This document shows, piece after piece, positions 19,723-30,738 of a stretch of DNA of 64,000 bases (the first letter of the stretch is position 1; each line of letters starts with the position of its first letter). The notes under the pieces are model-generated. The model was not told where the DNA came from, did not search any database, and was given only the letters and a program-made list of their open reading frames with translations. Both the position numbers and the translations under genes were made by a program. The DNA comes from Streptomyces sp. NBC_00683 (GTDB lineage Bacteria > Actinomycetota > Actinomycetes > Streptomycetales > Streptomycetaceae), in the NCBI RefSeq assembly GCF_036226745.1, contig NZ_CP109013.1:5828001-5892000 (forward strand), read 5' to 3'.

Positions 19723-19956
19723 GTGGCCAAGAGCCGCAACAACCTCCTCGGTGTGGGCGGACAGCGCAAGAAGCTGTCCCGCGCCGAGCAGCAGGGCGCG
19801 GGCCCCGCGCGCGACGCCGACCGCCGGACCGCGGCCGAACAGAAGCAGGAGCTGGTGCGCAAGATGCGTGAGCGCGCCGAGGGCTCCGGCTCCGCCCAGG
19901 CCGATGCATCCGCGGACGCCTCCTCGGAGCAGGACGGCCAGTCAGCACAGAGCTGA
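19723..19956 (+). CDS. DUF6243-type small protein
   Basis: 77-aa hydrophilic protein beginning VAKSRNNLLGVGGQRKKLSRAE, which matches a conserved short Streptomyces family (DUF6243, recalled). The middle is charged and helical (RRTAAEQKQELVRKMRERAE) and the C-terminus is low-complexity Ala/Ser/Asp. The GTG at 19723 has GGGAG at 19712-19716. Function unknown; the basic N-terminus might bind nucleic acid. Confidence 0.7.
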   Translation: MAKSRNNLLGVGGQRKKLSRAEQQGAGPARDADRRTAAEQKQELVRKMRERAEGSGSAQADASADASSEQDGQSAQS

Positions 19957-19971
19957 CCTACCGGTACGACA

Positions 19972-20008
19972 GTGGGCCCGGATCACCACCACGGTGATCC
20001 GGGCCCAC
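19972..20008. terminator. Bidirectional terminator between small protein and MFS gene
   Basis: Perfect 16-bp stem GTGGGCCCGGATCACC / GGTGATCCGGGCCCAC with a 5-nt loop between convergent genes. Confidence 0.85.
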
Positions 20009-20016
20009 CTCGTTCC

Positions 20017-21489
20017 TCACCCGACGGCACGGGGCAGCCGCAGGCTCAGCAGCGTCGTCAGCACGACCGCCGCCAGCTGCACCAGCAGCGTCACCACGAG
20101 CGCGTCCCGCATCCCCGCCCCCGGCGCCAGCGCGAGGAACAGCGTCCCGAGCGTCGCCACCCCCAGCGCCAGCGCGGCCTGCTGAGTCGTCGTCATCACC
20201 CCGCCGCCCACCCCGGCCCGCTCGGCGGGTACGTCGGACAGCACGATGCGGAACAGGACGGGCAGTTGCAGCCCCTGCCCCAGCCCGGCGATCGCGACAC
20301 CCGGCAGCAGCCCCAGGAGTCCGAGGTCCGGCCAGCCCCGCCACACGGTGAGCACCAGCACCACGACGCCCACGCCCTGGATGATCCCGCCGGCCGTCAC
20401 GACCCGGCTGCCGAACCGGTGCACCAGCCGGGGGCCGGCCAGTGAGGCCGCGAAGAATGTCGCGGCCATGGGCGCCAGCGACAGCCCCGCCGCTGCCGGG
20501 CCCATCCTCAGCCCCTGCTGGAGGGCCACGGCGATGACGAACATGAAGCCGCCGAAGCCGATCGAGAACGGCACCACCAGCGTCAGACCGCGCCGCAGTG
20601 ACTCCAGCCGCAGCAGGCTCGGCGGCACCAGCGGGGTCTGTCCGCGTGCGTCGGCCCGCTGCTCCACCCGGTAGAAGGCGAACGCGGTGAAGGGGAACAG
20701 CCCCAGCGAGACCCAGGTCCACAGCGGCCAGCCCGCCGCACGCCCCTCGGTCAGCGGGGCCAGCAGCGTCACCAGGGACAGGGCCAGCAGCAGCGTGCCC
20801 GGTACGTCGACGGGGGCAGGCCGGTCCGAGCGGGTCTCCGGCACGGAGCGGGCGGCCAGGACCAGCCCCACCACGGCCACCGGCACGTTCACCAGGAACA
20901 CCGACCGCCAGCCCGCACTCTCGCCGAACACCGACGACAGCGGGGCGGCGGAGACGAGGACGCCACCGAGGATCTGGCCCGCGACCATCGACAGGCCGGC
21001 CGTCGCCCCGTACAGGCTCATGGCCCGGGCCCGGCGGTGCCCCGCGGTGGCCGCCTGGATGGTGGCGAGCACCTGCGGCAGCATCAGCGCCGCGGCGGCA
21101 CCCTGCGCGACCCTGGCCCCCACGAGGGTCCAGGCGTCGGGAGCCAGCCCGCAGGCGAGGGAGGTGAGCCCGAAGGCCGCCATCCCGATGAGGAAGAGCC
21201 TGCGCCTCCCCGCCATGTCGCCCAGCCGCCCGCCGAGGACGAGCAGCACGGCGTACGAGAGCCCGTAGCCGGCGACGACCAGTTCCAGCAGGGCGGGGCC
21301 CGCGTCCAGGTCGTGGTCGATGGTGGGCAGGGCGACGTTGACGATGAAGAAGTCGATGAGGGGCAGCGCCGCGCCGAGCAGCACCGTGAACAGACCGAGC
21401 CGGCCGAGCACGGGCGTGGTGCGGTCGTGCCGCCCCACGGGTGTGCCGGTGGCGGCGGGTGTCTTGGTCAGTACAGGGGATTCACTCAC
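20017..21489 (-). CDS. MFS drug exporter (DHA2, 14-TM)
   Basis: Proton-coupled efflux permease of the EmrB/QacA type, 490 aa, about 14 hydrophobic helices. Motif A is GGRLGDMAGRRR after TM2, motif C-like glycine-rich sequence is in TM5 (AGLSMVAGQILGGVLV), and the first helix contains LPLIDFFIVNVALPTI. Divergently transcribed from an XRE/MmyB regulator, with about 100 bp between them, the classic layout of a ligand-inducible exporter. Substrate unknown. Confidence 0.9.
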   Translation of the reverse strand: MSESPVLTKTPAATGTPVGRHDRTTPVLGRLGLFTVLLGAALPLIDFFIVNVALPTIDHDLDAGPALLELVVAGYGLSYAVLLVLGGRLGDMAGRRRLFLIGMAAFGLTSLACGLAPDAWTLVGARVAQGAAAALMLPQVLATIQAATAGHRRARAMSLYGATAGLSMVAGQILGGVLVSAAPLSSVFGESAGWRSVFLVNVPVAVVGLVLAARSVPETRSDRPAPVDVPGTLLLALSLVTLLAPLTEGRAAGWPLWTWVSLGLFPFTAFAFYRVEQRADARGQTPLVPPSLLRLESLRRGLTLVVPFSIGFGGFMFVIAVALQQGLRMGPAAAGLSLAPMAATFFAASLAGPRLVHRFGSRVVTAGGIIQGVGVVVLVLTVWRGWPDLGLLGLLPGVAIAGLGQGLQLPVLFRIVLSDVPAERAGVGGGVMTTTQQAALALGVATLGTLFLALAPGAGMRDALVVTLLVQLAAVVLTTLLSLRLPRAVG

Positions 21490-21515
21490 GTCAACGACGA
21501 TGGACCTGATCCCAG

Positions 21516-21545
21516 CCTGGTACCAGAGTGTCTTTATCCTGGTAG
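21516..21545. promoter_or_regulatory. Operator candidate between MFS exporter and XRE regulator
   Basis: A perfect palindrome CTGGTACCAG (21517-21526) and a repeated CCTGGTA at 21516 and 21539 (23-bp period) lie in the divergent promoter region. The encoded regulator is the obvious candidate binder. Confidence 0.4.
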
Positions 21546-21590
21546 AAGCAGCACCTGGCAGACCGCCGGGCCGTTCGGCACGCTGGGGGT

Positions 21591-22451
21591 ATGACGATGG
21601 TGACCGAGGCTCCCGAGACCGACATCAGGCGGCACGAACTCGCCGGGTTCCTGCGCAGCCGCCGTGAGCGGATCACCCCCGAGCAGGCGGGCCTGCCCCG
21701 CGGCCCCCGCAGGCGCACCCCCGGCCTGCGCCGCGAGGAGGTGGCACAGCTCTCCGCCGTCGGGGTCACCTGGTACACGTGGCTGGAGCAGGCCCGCGAC
21801 ATCCACGTGTCCCCGCAGGTCCTCGACGCGCTGGCCCGCGCGCTGCTGCTGGACCCCAGTGAACGCTCGCACCTCTTCGCCCTCGCCGGCGCCGTCGACC
21901 CCGCGCCGGGCTCCCGCTGCGCCGGGGTCACCCCGTCCCTCGAAGCCCTGCTCACGCAGCTGGAGCCCTACCCGGCCTGCATCCAGAACAGCAGGTACGA
22001 CATCCTCGCCTACAACCGCACCTACGGGCGGCTGCTGTGCGACCTGGACGCCGTCGCTCCCGAGGACCGCAACTGCATGCTCCTCGCCTACACCAACGAG
22101 GACTGGCGCGCCTCCGTGGTCGACCTGGCGGAGATGCGCCGGGTGATGGCGGCCAAGTTCCGCGGTGCCATGGCGGAGCACCTGGCCGAGCCGGCCTGGA
22201 AGACACTGCTGAGCCGCCTGGAGGCCGCCTCCCCGGAGTTCGGCGAGATCTGGGCCCGGCACGAGGTCGTGGGCCCCGGAGGGCGGACCAAGCTGTTCCG
22301 CAACGCCCGGGTGGGGCTGCTCCGCCTCGACCACACCGACCTCTGGCTCGGCCCGTCGGCGGGCCCCCGCCTCGTGACGTACGTCCCCGCCGACGAGGAG
22401 TCCCGGCAGGGGCTCGAACGACTGCTGGACCTGTCTCCGGTGGGAGCCTGA
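21591..22451 (+). CDS. XRE-family HTH regulator with MmyB-like ligand-binding domain
   Basis: 286-aa regulator, intact paralogue of the truncated gene at the window start. The HTH covers about residues 10-80 (LAGFLRSRRERITP, RREEVAQLSAVGVTWYTWLEQ). The MmyB-like domain (about 110-275) has the typical RYDILAYNRTY and HPxVG-like VGLLRLDHTDLWL segments. Because it faces the MFS exporter across a short palindrome-containing promoter, it probably controls that exporter in response to a small ligand. The ATG at 21591 is taken as start. Confidence 0.88.
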   Translation: MTMVTEAPETDIRRHELAGFLRSRRERITPEQAGLPRGPRRRTPGLRREEVAQLSAVGVTWYTWLEQARDIHVSPQVLDALARALLLDPSERSHLFALAGAVDPAPGSRCAGVTPSLEALLTQLEPYPACIQNSRYDILAYNRTYGRLLCDLDAVAPEDRNCMLLAYTNEDWRASVVDLAEMRRVMAAKFRGAMAEHLAEPAWKTLLSRLEAASPEFGEIWARHEVVGPGGRTKLFRNARVGLLRLDHTDLWLGPSAGPRLVTYVPADEESRQGLERLLDLSPVGA

Positions 22452-22497
22452 ACCGACGGCATCCCGAGCCCCGTCCCGCGTACGCGACAATGGATGG

Positions 22498-23646
22498 ATG
22501 ACCTCGCTCGCCCCTGCCCTCCCGCTGCTCCGGATCGGCCCGCACACCGTGCAGCCGCCGGTCGTGCTCGCCCCCATGGCCGGCATCACCAACGCCCCGT
22601 TCCGCACCCTGTGCCGTGAGTTCTCCGGCGGCAAGGGGCTGTTCGTCAGCGAGATGATCACCACCCGGGCGCTGGTCGAGCGCAACGAGAAGACCATGCA
22701 GCTCATCCACTTCGACGCGAGCGAGACCCCGCGCTCCATCCAGCTGTACGGAGTGGACCCGGTCACCGTCGGCAAGGCGGTCCGCATGATCGTCGAGGAG
22801 GACCTCGCCGACCACATCGACCTCAACTTCGGCTGCCCCGTCCCCAAGGTCACCCGCAAGGGCGGCGGCTCCGCGCTCCCGTACAAGCGGCCCCTGCTGC
22901 GGGCGATCCTCCGCGAGGCCGTGGCCGGCGCGGGCGATCTGCCGGTCACCATCAAGATGCGCAAGGGCATCGACGAGGACCACATGACCTACCTCGACGC
23001 GGGCCGTATCGCGGTCGAGGAGGGCATCACGGCCGTCGCCCTGCACGGCAGGACCACCGCCCAGCACTACGGCGGCACCGCGGACTGGGACGCGATCGCG
23101 CGCCTCAAGGAGCACGTCCCCGAGATCCCCGTCCTCGGCAACGGGGACATCTGGTGCGCGGACGACGCCCTGCGGATGATGCGCGAGACGGGCTGCGACG
23201 GCGTGGTCGTCGGCCGCGGCTGCCTGGGGCGGCCCTGGCTCTTCGGCGACCTCGTCAGCGCCTTCGAGGGTACGGAGACCAGGCAGGCGCCGGCCCTGCG
23301 CGCGGTCGCGGACGTCATGCTGCGCCACGCGACGCTGCTGGGGGAGTGGATCGGCGACGAGACCCGGGGCGTGATCGACTTCCGTAAGCACGTGGCCTGG
23401 TACCTCAAGGGCTTCGCGGTCGGCTCGGAGATGCGCAGGAAGCTGGCGGTCACCTCCTCGCTGGAGGAGCTGGGCGGGCAGCTGCAGGAGCTGGAGCTGG
23501 ACCAGCCGTGGCCGGACGGAGCGGACGGCCCTCGCGGGCGTACGTCCGGCAACAACCGCGTGGCGCTGCCCGACGGCTGGCTCAAGGACCCCTACGACTG
23601 CGCGGGCGTGAGCGCCGACGCGGAGCTGGACACCTCCGGGGGCTGA
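22498..23646 (+). CDS. dusB: tRNA-dihydrouridine synthase
   Basis: FMN- and NADPH-dependent enzyme that reduces uridines in the tRNA D-loop. 382 aa. The TIM barrel starts with VVLAPMAGITNAPFRTLCREF. The active-site cysteine is in the Dus signature LNFGCPVPKVTRKGGGSALP. The FMN-phosphate site is LGNGDIW and VVVGRGCLGRPWLF, and a C-terminal helical tRNA-binding domain follows at about 255-355. In some actinobacterial genomes the gene stands next to ppdK, as here. The start follows weak upstream sequence and is chosen by family length. A strong terminator follows. Confidence 0.95.
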   Translation: MTSLAPALPLLRIGPHTVQPPVVLAPMAGITNAPFRTLCREFSGGKGLFVSEMITTRALVERNEKTMQLIHFDASETPRSIQLYGVDPVTVGKAVRMIVEEDLADHIDLNFGCPVPKVTRKGGGSALPYKRPLLRAILREAVAGAGDLPVTIKMRKGIDEDHMTYLDAGRIAVEEGITAVALHGRTTAQHYGGTADWDAIARLKEHVPEIPVLGNGDIWCADDALRMMRETGCDGVVVGRGCLGRPWLFGDLVSAFEGTETRQAPALRAVADVMLRHATLLGEWIGDETRGVIDFRKHVAWYLKGFAVGSEMRRKLAVTSSLEELGGQLQELELDQPWPDGADGPRGRTSGNNRVALPDGWLKDPYDCAGVSADAELDTSGG

Positions 23647-23683
23647 GCACCGCTGCGCGGGGCACGGAGTGCCCAACTTTCTG

Positions 23684-23707
23684 GCCCGCTCGTTTGAGCG
23701 GGCTTTT
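23684..23707 (+). terminator. Rho-independent terminator after dusB
   Basis: GCCCGCTC-gttt-GAGCGGGC (perfect 8-bp stem) followed immediately by TTTT, an unusually canonical terminator for this genome. Confidence 0.9.
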
Positions 23708-24215
23708 GAGTGTGATCCGGCGTGATTCGACGCGAGGTGAGCGTGAGTGCGGCGTGCGAGCGGCCCTTCGAGGGTCCATGTTCACGATCTGTGATGTCTA
23801 AGTGATCGCTGGGTGACGGTTCGCCGCCTCTTCGGCGTCCGGATGATGACATCTGAGCGGGCTCGGGGGCGTGATTCTCGCCACCCTTGAGGAGTGAGTG
23901 GCTCAGATGAGCACTCTTTCGCATGCTGTACTTCTCAAATGATGGCACTGGGTGCCAGGCGACTTTACTTTGATCGATCGACGCAACCACTACTCGCTGT
24001 CGCCGAACGGGCGATCTGCGGACACTCGGGGTAGTCATTGATTCAAGAAGTGAACGAGTCCACCCGTCCGGCTGACCTCCCGCACCACTTTCGATCTGCT
24101 GGCGGACGGGTGGTTGAGACCTCATGACGCGCAAGTGGACGTACCGAGACACCTTCGATCTGGGTATGTTCCTCGCCGTCAGGGCAGCCACCGCGTCCTC
24201 GAGGAGTCGAGACCC
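23708..24215. other. 508-bp intergenic leader of ppdK, no gene seen
   Basis: Lower GC than its surroundings and no credible coding frame. It holds a palindrome TGGCAC-tgg-GTGCCA (23943-23957) and an 11-bp inverted repeat CCACCCGTCCG (24060-24070) / CGGACGGGTGG (24103-24113) about 100 bp before the ppdK start. A promoter with regulatory structure for ppdK is likely. Confidence 0.5.
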
Positions 24216-26927
<2,712 letters not shown>

Positions 26928-27025
26928 GCGCACCACCGGCCCACTGACACCTGCGACCACGACTCCGTGGCCGCCGGCGGATCATCCGTACCCTCACCGA
27001 TCCGACGGCGGCTCCGGAAAACCCG

Positions 27026-27062
27026 GAAGCGGCGGCACCCTGTGCGGGGGTGCCGCCGCTTC
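27026..27062 (+). terminator. Terminator after ppdK
   Basis: 15-bp stem GAAGCGGCGGCACCC / GGGTGCCGCCGCTTC, about 100 bp past the ppdK stop. Confidence 0.85.
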
Positions 27063-27147
27063 GTCATTTGAATTACGAACCACTGAGTGTTGTTGAGGGT
27101 TGTTGCTTTTCTTCGTTCGGTGAGCAAATTCCCTGCCGAACGGACCG

Positions 27148-27185
27148 GGGTGCGGTCCATGGATCCCCACCCATGGACCGCACCC
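27148..27185. other. Long perfect hairpin in the ppdK-DUF5937 intergenic region
   Basis: 15-bp arms GGGTGCGGTCCATGG / CCATGGACCGCACCC with an 8-nt loop. No T-run follows. The 365 bp from 27063 to 27427 contain no gene that I can support. The segment 27063-27147 is AT-rich for this genome. Possibilities are an sRNA with its own terminator, a second terminator or an operator. Confidence 0.45.
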
Positions 27186-27427
27186 GGCTTACCCCCGTCG
27201 GGTACGGAGCCGCACCGTCGCACACCGCCGCCGAACAGGCAAAGCCCCCCACGGCCCTCACCCGCTCTTTCGGTGGCGCCGGATGCGTACCCGACGTCGT
27301 ACAGCTTTTCGGTTGGCGAGGATGCGGGCGAGACGTTTCAACTGTGGCCGAAACCCCGTGGTGACGTCCTGTGACGATATGCATACCCTTCGATGGGGGC
27401 GATTGCGGTTGCAACAGTGGGGGTTCG

Positions 27428-28444
27428 GTGCTTCGTATCCATGTGTCCGGAGAGGACCTTTCCCGAGTGCGGATGGCCGCCAGGCCCGACGCAATGTGGG
27501 AAACCATTCTCAGTTTTCACCGGTTGAGGGACAGGAGGGGTTCCACGGTCTTCGGGAAATGGCGCAGCGAATCCCGGACCCGGTTGAACGGTGAAACGCG
27601 TCTGCTCTCCGCGGTGGTTCCGCCCCGCGGCTATTTTCCCGACTTCCTGACGCCGACCCAGGAAGTCGCCGAGCCATTCGGTCTGGACGCGGGAATGGAG
27701 GCAATGCGCGACACTCCCGTGGAACGCCTCCATGGCGAACTGGCCCTACTGGCCGGAAACCGCCCCCGCCCGCAGCGGTCACCCGGCGGCGGCAGAACCC
27801 CCGCGGCCCTGCTGGACGCGCTCGCCGAGGGGCGTACGGAACCGCTGGGACGCCTCATAGCCGCCCTGCGCAGCTACCACCGCGCCGCAGTCGAGCCTTA
27901 CTGGCAGCACGTCCGGGCGAGCGTCGAGGCCGACCGGGCCATCCGGGGCCGCGCCCTGCTGGACGGCGGCACGGAGGAGCTCCTGTCCACCCTGCCGCCC
28001 ATGATCCGCTGGCGGGAGCCCGTGCTGGAGGCGGACTACCCGGTGGACCGCGAGCTGCACCTGGACGGGCGGGGCCTGCTCCTGCAGCCCTCGTTCTTCT
28101 GCCGTGGCACCCCGGTCGTCTACCGGGACCCGAACCTCCCGCCGGTCCTCGTCTACCCGGTCACCCACCGGGCCGCCCCGGCCTTCGCCGAGCCGGGCCC
28201 CTGGCTGGGGCGGCTCGTCGGGCACACCCGCTCCGCCGTCCTGCGGGCCATAGGCAACGGCTGCACGACGAGTGAGCTGGCACGCAGGACAGGGGTGTCC
28301 CTGGCCTCGGCGAGCCAGCACGCATGCGTGCTGCGCGAGGCCGGCCTGGTCCTGACCCTGCGCCACGGCAGCTCGGTCCTGCACACCCTCACCCCGCTGG
28401 GCGACTCACTGCTCAGGGGCGGTGCCCCGCTCGCGATGTCCTGA
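27428..28444 (+). CDS. DUF5937-type regulator with C-terminal ArsR-like winged helix
   Basis: 338-aa protein. The N-terminal about 230 residues form an uncharacterised domain (LRIHVSGEDLSRVRMAARPD at the start). The C-terminus (about 265-330) is a winged helix resembling ArsR: LGRLVGHTRSAVLRAIGNG, TTSELARRTGVSLASASQHACVLREAGLV. It lacks the metal-binding cysteines of SmtB/ArsR sensors. The GTG at 27428 follows a GGGGG stretch. The family usually regulates a neighbouring transporter or enzyme; no divergent gene is present here, so the target is unknown. Confidence 0.75.
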   Translation: MLRIHVSGEDLSRVRMAARPDAMWETILSFHRLRDRRGSTVFGKWRSESRTRLNGETRLLSAVVPPRGYFPDFLTPTQEVAEPFGLDAGMEAMRDTPVERLHGELALLAGNRPRPQRSPGGGRTPAALLDALAEGRTEPLGRLIAALRSYHRAAVEPYWQHVRASVEADRAIRGRALLDGGTEELLSTLPPMIRWREPVLEADYPVDRELHLDGRGLLLQPSFFCRGTPVVYRDPNLPPVLVYPVTHRAAPAFAEPGPWLGRLVGHTRSAVLRAIGNGCTTSELARRTGVSLASASQHACVLREAGLVLTLRHGSSVLHTLTPLGDSLLRGGAPLAMS

Positions 28445-28608
28445 CGGGCCCGGCACCCCGGGAGCCGTCGCGGACGGTGCGGGCCGTCGGCCCGGGAAGA
28501 AATCCGTCGCGAGCGATGAGTTCTGCCGGGCGTTGCCGTCTACCTCTCGAAAGCGCGCGAAACAGCGCCACGGAGCACGCGAAGTGCAGGGACGGAAGAG
28601 TGGAAATC

Positions 28609-29031
28609 ATGCCTCAGCCTCAGATGATCTTCGTGAACCTGCCGGTCAAGGACCTGGAGACGACGAAGAACTTCTTCGGGAAGCTCGGCTTCGGCTTCAA
28701 CCCGCAGTTCAGCGACGAGACGACGGCCTGTCTGGTCATCAGCGACACGATCTTCGCCATGCTCATCAGCGAGCCTCGCTTCAAGGACTTCACCAAGAAG
28801 GAGATCGCCGACGCGTCGAAGACGACGGAGGTCCTCATCGCCCTGAGCGCGGACAGCAGAGCCAAGGTCGACGAGATGGCGGACGCCGCGCTCGCCGCGG
28901 GCGGGTCCCCGGCCAACGAGCCCATGGACATGGGCTCCATGTACGGCCGTTCCTTCCAGGACCCCGACCACCACATCTGGGAGGTCGTGTGGATGGACCC
29001 GGCGGCGGTCGAGAGCGGTGGCCAGGCCTGA
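28609..29031 (+). CDS. VOC-superfamily (glyoxalase-fold) protein
   Basis: 140-aa protein with two beta-alpha-beta-beta-beta modules. It opens MPQPQMIFVNLPVKDLETTKNFFGKLGF and closes SFQDPDHHIWEVVWMD, the typical VOC ends. It resembles the PhnB/glyoxalase group often annotated as a bleomycin-resistance-like or extradiol dioxygenase-like protein. The substrate cannot be read from sequence. The ATG at 28609 has GGAAGAG upstream. Confidence 0.85.
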   Translation: MPQPQMIFVNLPVKDLETTKNFFGKLGFGFNPQFSDETTACLVISDTIFAMLISEPRFKDFTKKEIADASKTTEVLIALSADSRAKVDEMADAALAAGGSPANEPMDMGSMYGRSFQDPDHHIWEVVWMDPAAVESGGQA

Positions 29032-29053
29032 TGGCCGACGGACGGGGAGAACA

Positions 29054-29084
29054 GCCCCACGGCGCCTGAACGGCGACGTGGGGC
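29054..29084. terminator. Putative bidirectional terminator
   Basis: GCCCCAC / GTGGGGC arms around a 17-nt loop between the convergent VOC and PhoX-like genes. Confidence 0.45.
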
Positions 29085-29095
29085 CGCGGTCCTGC

Positions 29096-30262
29096 TCAGC
29101 TGCGGAACGGCCCCGTGACCTCGTACGTGATGCCGCCGGAGGAGCTCCCGCTCGTCCCGCGCTGCGAGGAGAAGTAGAGGCGCCTGCCGTCCGGGGAGAA
29201 CGCGGGGCCGGTGATCTCCGAGCCGGACTGGCCGCTGACCCGCAGGAACGGCGCGACGGTGTCGTCCGGGGTGATCAGGCAGATCTCCAGGTTCCCGCCG
29301 TCCTCGGCGACGTACAGGTCGCCCGAGACGGACCGGGTGACGTTGTCCACGCCGGTCAGCGGGGCGCTGCCGCCGGTGACGAGCGAGTCGTCGTAGGCGA
29401 GCGAGATGCTGGACGCGTCGGCGTCGTACGCCCACACCCGGTTGTCGCCCTTGGTGGTGAACCAGCAGGTGCCCGCGGCGTAGAAGCAGCCCTCACCGCC
29501 GTTGAACACCTTGGCGCCGGAGACCTGGTAGCGGGTCAGGGTCGGCGAGCCGTCCGGGTCGGGGACCGTCGTCCAGGTCACCGGGCCAGAGGTGCCGGAG
29601 CCCGCCACCAGGACCTGCAGGGTGCCGGCGGACAGATTGCCCCAGGTGGTGGGGCGGAAGCGGTAGAAACGGCCGTCCGTCTCGTCCTCGGTGAGGTAGA
29701 TGTACCCGTGGTCGGGGTCGGCGGCAGCCGCCTCGTGCTTGAAACGGCCCAGGGCGGGCCGCTGGACGGCCGCGTTCACACCCCAGGGGTCCGTCTCGTA
29801 GACGAAGCCGCGGCTGACCTCCTCGCAGGACAGCCAGGTGTTCCACGGGGTCCGGCCGCCCGCGCAGTTGTTGTTCGTGCCGGACAGGATCCGGTAGGCG
29901 CCGGTGACGGTCCCGGAGGAGTTGAAGCGCACGGCGCTCGCCCCGCCGCCGCTGCCCGAGGAGACCTCGGCGTTGGAGACGTAGATCCAGCCGCTGCCGT
30001 CGGTGAACGTCGCACCGCCGTCGGGTGCGCTGTGCCAGGCGTACGAGGTGCCGGGGACGGTCTGCCCCGAACGGGCGATGATCCTGCTGGTGAAGCCGCT
30101 CGGCAGCAGGATGCCGTTGCTGTTGGCGGCCTGCAGCGCGCCGTAGGGTCCTGCGGCCGGCTGGGCGGGGTCCGCGAAGGCGGCACCCCGCCACAGGGTG
30201 CCGCCGAAGGCCGCCGCCGACGTACCGATCACCGCTGTGCGCAAGAAGGTCCGACGTTCCAC
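29096..30262 (-). CDS. PhoX-like (DUF839) Tat-exported protein
   Basis: 388-aa secreted beta-propeller of the PhoX phosphatase family. The Tat motif RRTFLR is followed by a hydrophobic helix and an AFA cleavage site near residue 30. PhoX-like blocks include NNCAGGRTPWNTWLSCEE, ALGRFKHEAAAADPDHGYIYLTEDETDGRFYRF and a C-terminal TGPAFSPDGRRLYFSSQRG. PhoX enzymes are Ca/Fe-dependent alkaline phosphatases; activity here is inferred. The GTG at 30262 has GGAG five bases upstream and is preferred over the GTG at 30268. I saw no PHO-box repeats upstream. Confidence 0.82.
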   Translation of the reverse strand: MERRTFLRTAVIGTSAAAFGGTLWRGAAFADPAQPAAGPYGALQAANSNGILLPSGFTSRIIARSGQTVPGTSYAWHSAPDGGATFTDGSGWIYVSNAEVSSGSGGGASAVRFNSSGTVTGAYRILSGTNNNCAGGRTPWNTWLSCEEVSRGFVYETDPWGVNAAVQRPALGRFKHEAAAADPDHGYIYLTEDETDGRFYRFRPTTWGNLSAGTLQVLVAGSGTSGPVTWTTVPDPDGSPTLTRYQVSGAKVFNGGEGCFYAAGTCWFTTKGDNRVWAYDADASSISLAYDDSLVTGGSAPLTGVDNVTRSVSGDLYVAEDGGNLEICLITPDDTVAPFLRVSGQSGSEITGPAFSPDGRRLYFSSQRGTSGSSSGGITYEVTGPFRS

Positions 30263-30378
30263 GATCACTCCACGGGTGACGTGAGGGCCCGCCGGTCCGG
30301 TCGGCCCGGCGGGGCGAACGTCAGGACAGTAGAGGGACGCAGTTGACGGAGCGTCAACAGGCGGTGAACGGAACGGGA

Positions 30379-30738
30379 TCAGTCCGCGCGGACCGCGAAG
30401 ACCGGCACGGTCACCTCGTCGTCGTCCAGGCAGGCGCCCGTCTCCAGATCGAAGCGCTGCTTCAGCAGCGGCGACGCCACGAACGGCCGCCCGGCCGCGG
30501 AGCCGACCAGGCCCCGGGACAGGACGTACGCCCCGGTGAACGGGTCACGGTTGTCGATCGCGTACGCACGCCCCGCCCGGTCCACGAACAGGGCGACCTG
30601 CCGGCCGTCCGGGAGGAGGGCCGCCACACCGCGCCCCGGGGTCAGCAGGTCGCGGTCGCAGACCGTGAGCCAGCCGTCCCCGTCCGCGAGCTGGATCGTC
30701 CGGGTGTCCTGCGCCGTTTCCAACGTCTGGGTCGTCAT
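30379..30738 (-). CDS. nirD: Nitrite reductase small subunit
   Basis: 119-aa Rieske-fold subunit of assimilatory NAD(P)H-nitrite reductase (LADGDGWLTVCDRDLLTPGRG, YAIDNRDPFTGAYVLSRGLVG, SPLLKQRFDLETGACLDD). As is normal for NirD, it lacks the Cys/His ligands of true Rieske proteins and has a structural role. The start overlaps the nirB stop by one base (TGATG), so it is translationally coupled as the last gene of the operon. Confidence 0.94.
   Translation of the reverse strand: MTTQTLETAQDTRTIQLADGDGWLTVCDRDLLTPGRGVAALLPDGRQVALFVDRAGRAYAIDNRDPFTGAYVLSRGLVGSAAGRPFVASPLLKQRFDLETGACLDDDEVTVPVFAVRAD

Noticed and set aside
24114..24215. N-terminal extension of ppdK
   Set aside because: The family starts at SENKDPQKF, and GAGGAG is placed for the GTG at 24216.
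23708..24215. c-di-AMP (ydaO) riboswitch before ppdK
   Set aside because: The conserved core motifs of that riboswitch are not visible.
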